Source: Curvularia sp. ZM96 (lineage: Eukaryota > Ascomycota > Dothideomycetes > Pleosporales > Pleosporaceae). Taken from it: DNA of 64,000 bases. The position numbers were made by a program, and so were the translations under genes. The DNA is taken from NCBI GenBank assembly GCA_022457065.1, contig JAJGBQ010000001.1, forward strand, positions 7,068,001 to 7,132,000, read 5' to 3'. This document shows positions 1-11,424 of this stretch, piece after piece. The notes beneath the pieces were generated by a model that saw nothing but the letters and a program-made list of their open reading frames with translations, ran no database searches and was not told the origin of the DNA. Every line of letters begins with the position of its first letter. The stretch's first letter is position 1.

Positions 1-94
1 CCGACGCCACAAACACCCTGCCTGCACTGCTAAAAACCCCAACCATGCTTAATCCCCCCATCTCCAAACTACCTCTTTTTTTTTTCTCAACTTC

Positions 95-1859
95 TCACTC
101 CTGATTGCTTACCTGAATCGGCATAACCCTCCCCGAGTCCACGATAATCTGTTGATCCAGTCTCTTGTTCACATCACCATATTCCAGCCTCTTCCACGTC
201 ACAATCCGCGCTTGGTTCGTATCGATTTCAAACACACGGAGGCGACGGTGATAATGATTGTATCCACCATACCCACCAAATCCGCTGCCGCCAGCATAGC
301 ACATCCACATTTCCGGCTCGCCGGACTCTGGGTCCTTGGACAGTGAACAGTAGTCGTTGACGTGGTCGTGGCCGCATGAGACGGACTTGATGTTGAATTC
401 GACGAGGGCGTCCTTGAAGTGTGTGTTGAAGGCAGGTGCGGTAATGGGCTCGGTCCAGTTGCCTACCCGGTCGTTGTCGCGGCCGCCGTATTCGGGGAGG
501 GGAATGTGGATAAAGGCCATGTCGAGGTGCTTGTGTGTATAGTGGCGGTGTGCTTCTTTCAGACTTTCGGCAGTCGTCTTGAACCATTCGATTTGATTGG
601 GCTTGATCCAATCGTAGCCTCGGTAGTGAGCTTCGTCGGGCGAATACGAATGTGTGTCGAGGAACCAGAGCGTTAAGGCTGAGTGCCGGCTGCTGTGAGC
701 TTGAATCTCGACAAAGTAGTTGCCGACGCCTTCGATTTCGCTAGGGCCTGGTTCACTCAGGGAATATGGCAAAGAGTCGTAGAGATCCATTTGCGCTTGG
801 CGCGATAGTGTGCCTTCATCGTCGTGGTTACCGAAGATGGCGGCATAGGGTATCTTGCGCTCGGCGAGGGGCTCTACAATCTTGAACATGGCCTACAGCG
901 GTGTTAGTGTTGTACACAATGAGTACAGAGAGCGCGTCTTACGCTTTGGACGTCTGGAGCTGTATCTCCGTTGATTTGGTCACCCGATAAAACAACCATG
1001 TCGGGTTTCTCGTCGTCGAGCACCCTCTCGACAAACTCAATAGTTCTAGGATCAGCATCACAATGTCCACCATTGGCACCCTTGGGCTCTTCGTCCCTGC
1101 ATTTACCAAGACCCGTACTGAGATGCAGATCGGATATCTGCATAATCTTGAATTTGCCATCTTTCCGGATCTTTGGTACTGGCTTCTCGAGTTTGACGGC
1201 TCGACCTCGCCGTATGGTAAGGCGCGGATCTGTACTGCTCCCGCCCGTTTCCATATGCAAGGGACCGTTCTTGACCAGGGCCCAGCCCGGCCGAGGCTCT
1301 ACAGCGTCGGAGCCAAACAATATATCGACGGCTGTTACGGCCTGTTTGGAGTCGCTCGCGTGGCGCTTAAGCGATCTCTTGATCCAGATGCCTGCTGGTC
1401 TCGACTCCCATTTTTCAGACGCTTGCGTCTTGTCCCCAATGGATGGATCGAGTTTGACTGTGCGAATGTCGACAATGACCTTGTCTTCAGTATCAAGCTC
1501 TTCCTCCCGCTTGCGCTTAACGTGCACATATGCCTTTTTGAACCATCCCTTGTCCAGGTAGAGATCCTTTTCTATGCGGTGCCACTTCTTCTGGTCCAAC
1601 ATACACTTGGACAGTGGATTGATGTTGGTGCATGTCTGCACGGTGATATCGGTGATAACGAGGCCATCATGGTGGAGTGGCAGGTGGCTGTGGACGGACT
1701 GGGGGAGGACTCGGTAGCGGTTGTCGAGGAAGAAAACAGTGATGGAGAGGACGATGGTAAGGGCGATGAGCTGAATGCCCGTGCGGACCTGAGTGTGTGA
1801 GACGGTGAGGGGTAAAGGGGTGGTGGTAGTGGTGGTGGACGTACTATTCGGCGCGTCAT
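95..1859 (-). CDS. DCR2: DCR2-like calcineurin-type metallophosphatase, membrane-anchored
   Basis: Three exons (1859-1845, 1788-943, 892-95) give about 552 aa. Start: the only in-frame Met is the ATG at 1857-1859; removing a 56-bp intron (1789-1844) joins it to a hydrophobic stretch near residues 8-25 that looks like a signal anchor. The second intron is 893-942. Calcineurin-fold metal motifs are visible in order: ISDLH (about residue 222), GDQIN (about 275), GNHDDE (about 308) and CGHDH (about 462). A segment GLVITDITVQTCTNINPL before the catalytic domain is typical of fungal Dcr2 proteins. In yeast Dcr2 is a phosphatase that promotes G1 progression and acts on Sic1 and the Ire1 unfolded-protein response; the role here is inferred from family. 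It shares a 249-bp intergenic region with the divergent methyltransferase gene. Confidence 0.88.
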
Positions 1860-2108
1860 GGTGGAGGCCGTCGAGGATGCGAGTGCAGGCTCATGAAGCC
1901 AGAGTCGAGTCTAGGATGCGGTATTTTGGCAGCAAGTCGAACTCATGTCCATGACATGGCGCTTTGGTTCGTATCAGCAGGGCGGAAAGTGTGGCGAAAG
2001 GCGCATGCGCATGCGAAGAAAGTGAGAGGTGGTGTGTGTGGGATGCGCGAGGCTGTTGCGGAGAAGGCGACACCTCCGCATCTGCATCTTCTTGCTTGGT
2101 ACAACGCA
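1860..2108. promoter_or_regulatory. Divergent promoter region between phosphatase and TRM61-like gene
   Basis: A 249-bp interval separates two divergent start codons and must hold both 5' UTRs and promoters. It contains a GCATGCGCATGC palindromic stretch near 2004-2015. No TATA-like element stands out. Confidence 0.4.
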
Positions 2109-3426
2109 ATGCGACACTGCGCCCTCCACCCCCTGAGGCGCGTTCTACTGCAATCGCCTGCTCGCCACTTTACCAGCAGCTCTGGGCTACGTCGCACATT
2201 CAAAGGCAAGACCTCTGCCTGCTCCACCCCGACGCCGCTCACAATTGCACAGAAGGCGACCTGGTGCTTTTGCGCGAAAAGAAGGATACCCACGATGGCC
2301 GCCTCGTAAAACTGCACGCCTCCAAGACAACCGGCACGCACCGCGGCGTCATTCAACATTCCGATGTTATTGGAAGACAGCCACGACAAATAGTCCAGTC
2401 CAACAAGGGCGCCGCCTACCGTATCCACGATCCCACTTTGGCCGAATATGTTAGGCTCACGCCTCGTCTTGTCACTCCAGTGTGTGCCCCTCGCCCCCAT
2501 AAACCCCAATGGTGTACTCATGCGCTTAGATCTACCCGTCCGACGCAAACCTCATCGTCTCCCTACTCGATATCCACGTAGACCGGCCCTCTACCGGTTT
2601 AGACACTGAACCACCGCTCGAGATACTCGAAGCTGGTACAGGCCATGGAGCCTTGACCCTCCACCTGTCGCGAGCCATTCACGCTGGAAACCCTCCAATT
2701 CCGAAAGCACCCACGTACAGTGGCGGCCCTGACGAACCGGAGGACGCGGTTTATCTCGGTGAATCAGTGTCTGATCTACAGCATTCATATCTAGAGTCGT
2801 GGAAGCAGAACCGGCGCGCCATCATACACACACTCGACATATCGCCCAAGTACTCGCAGCATGCAAAGAAGATCGTCGAAGGCTTTCGCCATGGCATGTA
2901 TGCATCAAACGTAGATTTCCACGTGGGAGACGTGTCGGACTGGATCTCTAACCAGAGAAAGTCGAGGAGAACCCAGCAGCCCTTTTTGAGCCATGTTTTT
3001 CTCGACCTGCCGAACCCGCTCCACCACCTTCCCAACATAGCCCCCGTCTTACATGTAAACGGTCTACTCGCTGTCTTCAATCCCAGCATAACCCAGATTG
3101 CCGAGTGTGTCGAAGCAATCCGCGAGCACAAGATGCCATATCTGCTTGAGCAGGTCGTTGAGCTGGGTGCAGGAACAATCCGTGAATGGGATGTCCGCGC
3201 CGTCAGACCAAGAGCAACGTTGCATGAATCCAACGCAGAGGCGCCCTCGGCCAACAAGAGCTCAGACCCACAGGTTGAGCAGGCTGCCAGAGATGGCGAG
3301 CTTGAAGAAGCTTTGAGCAAGGAAAAAGAAGGAGAAGAGGAAAAATGGGTCATGGTCTGTCGTCCCAAGGCTGGCCAGCAAGTTATTGGAGGCGGTTTCC
3401 TGGGCCTGTGGCGCCGCATGGAATAG
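2109..3426 (+). CDS. TRM61-like tRNA (adenine-58-N1)-methyltransferase, probably mitochondrial
   Basis: Three exons (2109-2205, 2253-2479, 2530-3426) give about 406 aa. The S-adenosylmethionine site is LEILEAGTGHGALT, preceded by TPIYPSDANLIV, the usual TRM61/GCD14 entry to the Rossmann fold. Later come FLDLPNPLHH (catalytic Asp region) and the helical C-terminus. The first 30 residues are Arg-rich with no acidic residue, like a mitochondrial presequence, which suggests the mitochondrial m1A58 enzyme rather than the Trm6/Trm61 nuclear subunit. Intron 1 (47 bp) needs a GC-AG donor (AAAG/GCAAGA); with it the frame runs cleanly from the presequence to EGDLVLLREKK. Intron 2 is a normal 50-bp GT-AG. 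The C-terminal region has an acidic/Lys-rich insert (about residues 345-380). Confidence 0.82.
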
Positions 3427-3546
3427 TTTGGCCAAAAAAGAAGAAACACAAAAGAAAAGAATTGCTAGCAGGATAAACTCCCAGGTACAGCTGGTGTACT
3501 AGCGCATTATACTTTAAAAATATAGACTCTCTACATGACCCAAACA

Positions 3547-5703
3547 TCAAAAGGGCTCAGTTTGCCAAACCATATCCGTCGGTGCCACCTGTCCCAAGAA
3601 CGTCTCGTCAAATCCAAACCCATAAGAGCCAATCAAATCGTACATATTGTACTCGTTTGCCGGGTCCACACTCACTTCCTGACTTGCTGTCGCAGCTTTG
3701 ACAGGATCAAAAATTGGCGACGTTGTCGGCGAAGGGGCTGTGATGTTCTGAGTTGTAGAGGCAGATGGTGTTCCCGCGACCGCATCGATACGTTTCAAGA
3801 GGTCGTTGATTCCCTGCACGATGTGCCTTGTAATATGTTTCCTGTTCAGATTATCCGCTACCTTTGCGAGAAACGACGCTGAGCGGCGCGACAGCGAGAC
3901 AACCTGGTTGATGTTGAAATTGAGACCGAGGCCAAGGGGTTCTGTGGCCCATTCTGGAGATGGTGCTTGCGCGACGCCGCCCCATGTCTTTGCCATTTTG
4001 AGCAGAAAGGTTGCACTGAAGGCTACCATGGTGTGTGTGAAAATGGGCACGGCGGTCATGGCGCGGCGTAGGTCTGGCTCCTCGAAGATGAGCGTCAGTG
4101 TGCTTGTTGCGGCGGCAATGGCAATGTTGGCGGCCTCGCGCCGGTCGTACGATAGCGACTCGGATGTTGCTGCGCTGGGAGGCGGCAGTGCACGTAGCGC
4201 GAGAGAATTCAGCTGGAAACGAGCGAAATGGTAATACAGGACTACGCCTTTGGACGGGTAAGATCCGATGGATGGATTGTCTGCTGATTTTGCTTGCCAG
4301 CCTAGTCGCCATTGTTCGATTGCAAAGTTGAAGAGGCGAAGTTGTTGGAAGTCGGGCTCTGTAAGTGGTTGTTCAGGGTCACTGCCGTACGCTAGGTAGG
4401 CTTCCGTTAGAATCTTGAAGAGCGTTACCTGCGCCCCGAGCCGAATGTCGCCAGGTGTTGTTCTGGGGCTGTCGAGAAGCCGCTCAATGTTTTTGACTGC
4501 GATGTCGTCGTTGACCATCGAAGGGCGTCCGTAAGCGATACTGAACTGGTGGTCACAAACCCACAGCGCAAGCCATAGTCTGACATTGTCCCGCTGATCC
4601 TCGTGGCCTCGCATGAGCTTCTGGTAAGCCATGTGCAGGTTCATTTCTACAGCATTTCTGACGGCAATTCCAGCTAGTTTCCAACTGAGGTTTGATAGGT
4701 AGAATGCTGCGAGTGCCAACGCTCGTATATCATCAAGATTCTGAGGCCGAGCGAGAGCAGCAGTGTACACTAGCGATACAAAGATATTGTAGCACTTCTG
4801 TAGTGCTTCGTCTCGTCCAGGCGTGTGTAGTGCTGATATCGTTAGGACAGCTGCAGTCAACAGCGTAGATTGGCGGCGCACTGCACTCAACGAGTCGTAA
4901 GGAAAGAGCACGCCAGCCCAGAGGTAGAGACGCATGTCTTGCATGTATCGCCGAAAAAGATCTTCTGCTTCATGTAACGACACAATGCCTTGAGCTATAA
5001 AGTCCTCCTCCGCAGAGCTGGAGTTGGGCTTCCATAATGCGCTGCTCCGGAGGTTCCGGATTCGCGTGAGATCGTACAGACTTCTCATGGGCGCTGTCAC
5101 CAAGCCAGACTCTTCTCCGGAGTCGCGTTCGACAGAGTTGTCGCGCGTCATGTCCATCGGCGGCGGAACCACTAGAGTAGTGTGACCGCTCTCAGACATG
5201 ACATTACTTGGAGTCACTGTCACTGTCTGACCTGATGGTGGTTGAGGTGATTCATCCTGTGGACTGTCAAGGCCTGGGAGTTTGTTGTACGCGAGGAGAC
5301 GCTGCACCGCCGAGCGCAGCTGTCCTATCTCAGCAGATGCTTTTGCTTTCCAACTGCGATCCCATATCAGCCTTTTACCAAAATATTGTCACGTGGAATT
5401 GGATGTATTTACGCAGCATCTTCGTCCAGAATGCGCTGATTCATGTTGTAAGGGACACACTCGGTGCCGCTTCTCAAACACTTTGCGCATTTTGTTTCAT
5501 TGTCGACTGGCTCACATTTAATCTTGTGCCTCTTGCATTCCGCGCCTGTTCATGAAGTTCGTAAGCGAAACTGTACGCAGGCGACATTGGAGTGGGTTGA
5601 GTCAAGACTCACAGGCTCTTATCCGCGGCGTGCGCGGAGCAGGCCGACGTCCATCCTCGTGGTCCGCATCTTCGCTTGGACGCTTCAGTGGAGACATTTC
5701 CAT
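3547..5703 (-). CDS. Zn2Cys6 (Gal4-type) fungal transcription factor
   Basis: Three exons (5703-5613, 5545-5413, 5353-3547) give about 676 aa. The zinc cluster is split by intron 1 (5546-5612): the joined codon makes the first Cys, giving RACAECKRHKIKCEP and CAKCLRSGTEC, spacing C-x2-C-x6-C-x8-C-x2-C-x6-C. A short helical linker follows (KASAEIGQLRSAVQRLL, likely coiled coil), then a Ser/Pro-rich spacer and the fungal-specific middle homology region, for example LYLWAGVLFPYDSLSAVRRQ and LWVCDHQFSIAYGRPSM. It should be a nuclear DNA-binding regulator. Neighbours downstream on the same strand (rhodopsin-domain protein, FAD oxidase, paraoxonase) suggest but do not prove local targets. The specific regulon cannot be told from sequence. 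Confidence 0.9.
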
Positions 5704-6257
5704 GCCATCGGGCCCCCTCCCTTAGGGTCTTGGAACTGGTGATGACAATCGTCCTCGACGCGGCATGGGCAACTTACAAAGCCATGTTTGCGCTCGTGAC
5801 TTGTCTGAAACTGGCAACGCGAGGATGGATGGCTTCCGGGAGCGGAGGCAGGCTGCAGCCCAGCTAGGTATCGCGCGCTTGCCCAAATTAGGCGAGACTG
5901 GGTTTAGCGCCTGTGATAGTTACGACGAGCACGCATTGTGCTGAGCCAATGTTTGCTCCTCTATAACATCGTCCTTAGCCGGTAAAATTACGACTTGATG
6001 ATTTATGATCATTAGCCACTCGCGAACTGTAAGCGAGATCTAAGAAGTGAAAAAGACGACCAAGACATCGGAAGGGTATTGTAGTAATGCCATAGTCATC
6101 CTGCCACTCGGCCGGAGTGCTGTGTTGTGAATGAATTAAGGATCGTTCTCTCCTCATCATGATTGAACGTGTCTGTGGTAATGTACACAAAATCCCTGAT
6201 ACTGAAGAACCTTTGGCTCACCTTTCTTCATTTCTTGCATTTCACTTTCTAATTCTC
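5704..6257. other. Intergenic, no gene seen
   Basis: This 554-bp interval lies between the start of the Zn2Cys6 gene and the stop of the membrane-protein gene, both on the minus strand. It holds the promoter of the former and the 3' UTR of the latter. Reading frames here are short and have no recognisable features. Confidence 0.6.
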
Positions 6258-7536
6258 CTACTGTGATTTGCCAATTTCTCTTTCCTGATTCTTGGTAGTG
6301 CTCTGCTTCTCGCTGCCTTTGTCGTCTTCTGTGACTTTCCAGGACGACTTTTGTGTGTCTTGTGGATATGAGTGCTCGAGCACATCTGTTTGCAACTCTA
6401 TATCGCCATGGCTCCGCCGATAACCGCTTAAGCGGCGTCGACGACTTGCCAGTGAGTTTTGTGTGTATTGATACGGCTCAATAGAAGTATCCAAGTCGGA
6501 AATGAAAAGACTCTGATAGCTAAGTTAGCACATGTTTGACGAAACAAATATGCGAAAGTCACGCACCAATATCCATTTAAGTGTGGGTCCACAAGCGGCG
6601 ATAACTCCAAGGTTGCCTTCAATATTAGTCAATGCGTTTCGGACATTATATGGGTCCTCGATGGCACCCTTTGGCAGGTTGTAGACCGCAATGAACGTCT
6701 GCAGACGCCAGCAGCCGATTATTGTAACTGCGAGTGGAAGAGACAAGAATACAACCACAGCCGCTTTGTGCTTCAAAGGCATTCGAAGATCGTGGATGAT
6801 CCATGCAGGTATCAAAGCAACAAGAAAGTCAGTTGCAATGGTCGTACCAATAGTACCAAAAATATACGGACGCCGAGGAAAACAGTAACCTGTAACATTT
6901 GGATTCCAGGACTTCTGCATTGGCCAGCACTTGAAAATGCCTCCGAGGACAGCAAGAATGATGAAGAGACCATTTATGACGATCAATGTCCATAAACTTG
7001 CGATGATCAAACGATTGAAAGAGCGAAGTTTCAGAAGTGCGATGAGGAAGGAGATTTTGACGAGACCAAGAATAGGGTTATGGAGGATGTTATTGATAAA
7101 CCGCCACTACATGTTCCCCGTTAGTATACAGCTTGTATACAAGGCATTCGGTAAGGGTCAGAACTTACAAAAAGCAGATCGGAATGTTTGACGGCTCCCT
7201 TCGGGATATCGTCTGCATGATACCCAGAATAAGAAACCATGATAACTAATGCGACGGTTACAGGGGACCCATTTAGATAACCAGATTGACGTACATTTAC
7301 ACATAGTGCATGTAAGCGCGAGCAAGATCGCTTCTGTAATCACTAAAAGCCAGTCTTCTACAGTCATCCCTTGTTAACATATTTTGAGTCCAAGAATCGG
7401 TGACAGAACCCTTACCGATAGCAAACTTGTTTTCTTGGATTTTCCTCCAAACCCTAATGACCACAATAGTAAGGGACAACAGGAAAGGCAGAATGATAAG
7501 GACAAGATTCGCCGGCTGAAGGCCAGTTCCCGCCAT
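6258..7536 (-). CDS. Fungal rhodopsin-domain (PTH11/SAT4-type) seven-helix membrane protein
   Basis: Five exons (7536-7416, 7369-7301, 7245-7169, 7106-6567, 6512-6258) give about 353 aa. The N-terminus faces outward with a first helix NLVLIILPFLLSLTIVVI. About seven hydrophobic segments follow, including LVKISFLIALLKL, LWTLIVINGLFIILAVLGG, IATDFLVALIPAWII and AAVVVFLSLPLAVTIIGCW. The conserved family features WRFINNI, CWPMQKSWNP and NIEGNLGVIAACGPTL are present. The cytosolic tail is charged and Ser/Lys/Glu-rich. The family (fungal rhodopsin domain, PF20684-like) includes PTH11-like putative GPCRs; ligand unknown. All four introns are 46-62 bp and fix the frame precisely. Confidence 0.87.
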
Positions 7537-9004
7537 GGTGGAGGTACCGGGAGAGAAGAAAGACAGCTAGGCGAAACAATTGGAATGGATGTGTGCCAAC
7601 ACCAGCAAGCATATATGCGATACATCACGAGCAAAACATACCGATTAAATTATGTTGATCAAGGGTCCAAGTTGTGTTCTGGGGAGTTCTCATGACGCCG
7701 CAATCCTTCAAACGGACATATTTCAAATCCGCTTGTTTCTAATTATCTTTTCCCAGTTTCCAGCCGGTTGGTACATGTAGCATTGTGGCGTTGGAGGCTT
7801 TCGAACCGTATGAGTAGCCTGTGGTAACTGCTTGCCTATGATGTACAGGCATGCTCCAATATATCCATAGCGGTCTATCGAAGTGCGCCAGTGTCAACTT
7901 AGGAGCTTTCCAGCTCTTGATAACGTAGTTAGTCCATAGAATCTATTGTACTAGCACTATCTCAATTTATAGTACTCCTATTCGAAACCAACCAGGAGAA
8001 TCGAGGGTCCCTACATGGATAAGCATCTTGCGGAATGTGAACTTGGGAGCCAAAGCTGACGTAACGCAGGCAAGCACGGAGTTGATGCTAAAAAGGCAAA
8101 CCACACGCTCCTTGCATACTGAACCAGCCAATCAGTTCTGTATTGTGATGTTGCACATTGTGATGGCAAAGCATAACGGGTCCTGCTGCATGTTCTTGTG
8201 GATGCCAAGGTCTTGGCCACCGCGGAGAAGCGGCTGCACCAAACAGATGGGTTGCGAAGTCTGCCGTTCTCAAATACCAGAATTCGACATGTTACACAAT
8301 CACCAATTGCAAATTCTCCCAGTTGGCATCACCACATAGCAGCGGATACTACAAAGCTACAAAAAAAACTCTCTGGGTCATCATAGCTGTTTGGCATTGG
8401 CGTGGGAAACAACCACGAAACTTACGCTCAGAACTGCGCCGCAGTGCTGCAGCTTCTCATGCCATGAGCCTTCCAACATACGGTGTGCCAAGCTGTCAAT
8501 CCATGAAGTGATAATTTCTCGTCGTGAGGTTGCATCGGGTAAACGAAAGACAAGTCAGCGCCTGCATCAACGCATGCACAATGTTACTCGAACCGGTTCT
8601 ACTTGCAGGGACAACGTCTGCCTTGATTGGATAGTGATTGCCGCGAGGTGTGGCGAGTCCCTTCCATTTCGAAGCAACTGAGGGCTCGGTTCCACATGTG
8701 GATCTACCTGAAGCTATGCTATTCTTCGAACACTCGTTGCCGTCGTCTTCCTGCAGTCCCTGCACAAACCTGCATCTTTCTCTTTGCCGTTTTGCCTTCC
8801 TTCGGCAATAGCATGGTCGACTGGAGGGCTCACCAGAGCCTAGAGTATCGGTACATGATTCACAAGTTCCACCTAGGATGGCGTCCTTTAAGAATGCGAT
8901 AACCGACCGGTTAAAAAAATAAAGCCAGATAAAATGGTGAAACGCCCGTTGTTCTACTACCCACCCCAAACATCATCTCGTATTCAGATCTCGATCATCT
9001 TGTC
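7537..9004. other. Intergenic 1.5 kb, no gene supported
   Basis: The interval separates two divergent genes (membrane protein and FAD oxidase). The longest frame (8496-8969, minus strand) has no family features, no splice partner and a poor composition for coding, so I do not call it. The segment reads as promoter and spacer DNA. Confidence 0.55.
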
Positions 9005-11089
9005 ATGGCGCCTACATGTTGGTTAGCCACGTACTTCTTCTTGGCTCTTTCGCCAGCGGCTATCCTTGCTCAATCCTCTTCGTTCCTTGATCTCGAGCCA
9101 GCAGCCACCTCCGTTCCTGTCACTTCGCCAGCAGGAGCAGCACTGCAGGAGGCTGAGACTCTTCAGCTTACCGACTCTGTGGTTGAGCAGCTTGCCTCTA
9201 ATGATGTCACAGCCGAATACGCTGAGTACTTTGCGTTCGACAACAGCAGTTTCGCTAATCCTGCACGTGTTCGACGGGCTGCTTCAGCAGCCTGTAGGAC
9301 CTTTCCTGGCGACCCAACATGGCCTAAAAAGATCATTTGGGACGTTTTCAACGCTCTTCTCGGTGGAGCACTGATTCCTACTAAGCCCGTTGGGGCATCA
9401 TGCTACGATTCCAGTTGGGGGGCAAAGGACTCTGCGCAGTGTGCAATTGTTTCTTCCAACTGGACCAACGCGTACTTTCATACGGACGACCCAACTTCTA
9501 GTAAGAATAAGCTTTACTCAATTGATACTGGTAAATGATCGCTAACTCTACGCGCAACTGCTAGATATGTGGCCCATCTATCAAGGCAGGACTTGCATGC
9601 CGAAGAATGATACAACTGGTAAGACCTGCACTCTTGGTGGTTTCCCAGAGTACGTCGTAAAGGTCACAAATGTGGCACAGATCCAACTAGCTGTCAACTT
9701 TGCTCGAGCTGCCAATCTCCGCCTTGTTATCAAAAATACTGGACACTGTTTCCTAGGAAAGTCTTCTGGTGCCGGCGCTCTCAGCTTGTGGATGCACAAT
9801 ATGAATAAAATCGACTTTATTCCGGATTACAAGGGACCTGGCTACTCGGGGCCGGCCTTGAAGCTCTCTGCTGGTGTTCTAGTTCGCCAGGTGTATGAGG
9901 CTGCGGAGAAGCATGGTGTGACTGTACTAGGAGCGGTTTCTTGGGTAAGTGGCCCAGAATGATACCTAAACAACGTACTTACCAGTCGCAGAGTGTTGGT
10001 TATGCTGGCGGTATGATCACAGGAGGAGGCCAAAACCCGTTGGCTGGACTCTATGGGATGGCAGCTGACCACGTCGTGGCTTTCCAGGTCGTTACTGCTG
10101 ATGGACGCTTCATCACCGTATCAGAGGAGTCAAATCCAGACCTTTTCTGGGCACTAAGAGGCGGTGGTGGCGGTACATTCGCCATTGTAACATCTGTAAT
10201 TGTTCGAGCGCATCCAAAATTGGACGTCGTCAACGGACAGTTTTCCCTTGACGCTACGAACAACAGCCTCGAGGCGTTTTGGGACGGTGCGAGGAAATTT
10301 TACGAACTCTACCTGGATTGGGCCGAGGCAGGTCTCTATTCTTTCTACATCATGGGCAATACCCCGGCCCCATTCATCAACGCGCGATACATCTTCGCTC
10401 CTAACCACACTTTGGAGTCGTATACCAAAGTCGTCAAGCCCTTTTTCGATTACCTGGACGCCAAAAACATCACACTCACCAAACCTCACGTCACCAAATC
10501 TCACAGCTCGTTCTACTCTGCTTACCAAGATGCATGGGGGACAAACCCCTTCCCTATCGGGCGGGACGATTCCATGGCTGGCAGCCGTATCATTCCCAAG
10601 CGCAATTTTCAAGAGAAGTTTAACCAGACATTTTCACTGATAAAAGAGCATGTCTCTGCGGGCAAGCACCTTCTGGGATACCACAAAGCACCAAAGAAAT
10701 ATGCAAACACCAACAACGCAGTCCATCCGGCATGGCGCGAATGCGGCATGTTCATGGTCACTTCATCCAACAAGTCTCTGGATCACTCTACGCCAGAAGC
10801 TCTCGCCATCGCCAGCAAAGATCTCCACGAAAACATCCTCCAGCCATGGCGCGACATGGCGCCTGTTTCTGAGGGCGGTGGCACTTACCTGAACGAAGCC
10901 CATGTCGATGAGAAGGACTGGCAAGAATCGTTCTATGGAGGCTACTATCCCAGACTCAGCGAGATCAAGCGAAAATGGGACCCGAACGACGTCTTTTATG
11001 CCACCACTGCTGTTGGAAGTGAGCGGTGGAAGGTTGAAGACGGTGAACAGGGTGTGCAAACTCAGAACGGACGGTTGTGCAGGGTCTGA
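9005..11089 (+). CDS. Secreted FAD-linked (berberine-bridge type) oxidoreductase
   Basis: Three exons (9005-9500, 9565-9944, then from 9986 or 9992 to 11089) give about 657-659 aa. The 3' site of intron 2 is ambiguous by two codons (CCAG or CGCAG). A signal peptide is clear (hydrophobic core LATYFFLALSPAAILA). The domain order is FAD_binding_4, with NTGHCFLGKSSGAGALS carrying the His that in this family can bind FAD covalently, then GYAGGMITGGGQNPLAG and LRGGGGGTFAIVTSV, then a C-terminal BBE segment YYPRLSEIKRKWDPNDVFY. Motifs CRTFPGDPTWP and MWPIYQGRTC place it with isoamyl-alcohol-oxidase-like fungal members. Several N-x-S/T sites fit extracellular glycosylation. The substrate is unknown; such enzymes oxidise alcohols, sugars or secondary metabolites. 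Confidence 0.9.
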
Positions 11090-11424
11090 TATTATGTAGT
11101 GGAATAGTTCTCATGAGCAGTATTCGCTTTTAAATGTCAGAAATGTGTTCTATTTTTGTGTTGCGCAACCTGTTCGTCGATGGTTTTCTTTCCAATTTGA
11201 CTTTGAGGGACGATCCACTCCTTAGGTTGCAGTTGGTAGTGAGGGTACGATCCTCAAACCTCAGGTAGTTACTGAATGCTTGCCCAACTGAAACAAGCTG
11301 TAATCGGAAAACTAGGCAAAGCTTCCAAGCACGCTACGGACTCTTGAACCACTGGGGATTTGTTCCGATGCTGCCCTCGCATCAATCTCAATCTGACTCA
11401 GTGCGAGAGAATCGACGATGTTTC
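11090..11424. terminator. Convergent 3' region of FAD oxidase and paraoxonase genes
   Basis: This 335-bp interval lies between two convergent stop codons and must contain both polyadenylation regions. AT-rich runs such as TTTTAAATG near 11129-11137 are compatible with fungal 3' ends. No gene is seen. Confidence 0.45.

Noticed and set aside
1063..1800. 245-codon plus-strand frame opposite the phosphatase
   Set aside because: Mirror frame of a clear coding exon; no independent support.
8496..8969. 157-codon minus-strand frame upstream of the FAD oxidase
   Set aside because: No family feature, odd Cys/Arg-rich composition and no splice partner; overlaps the probable promoter.
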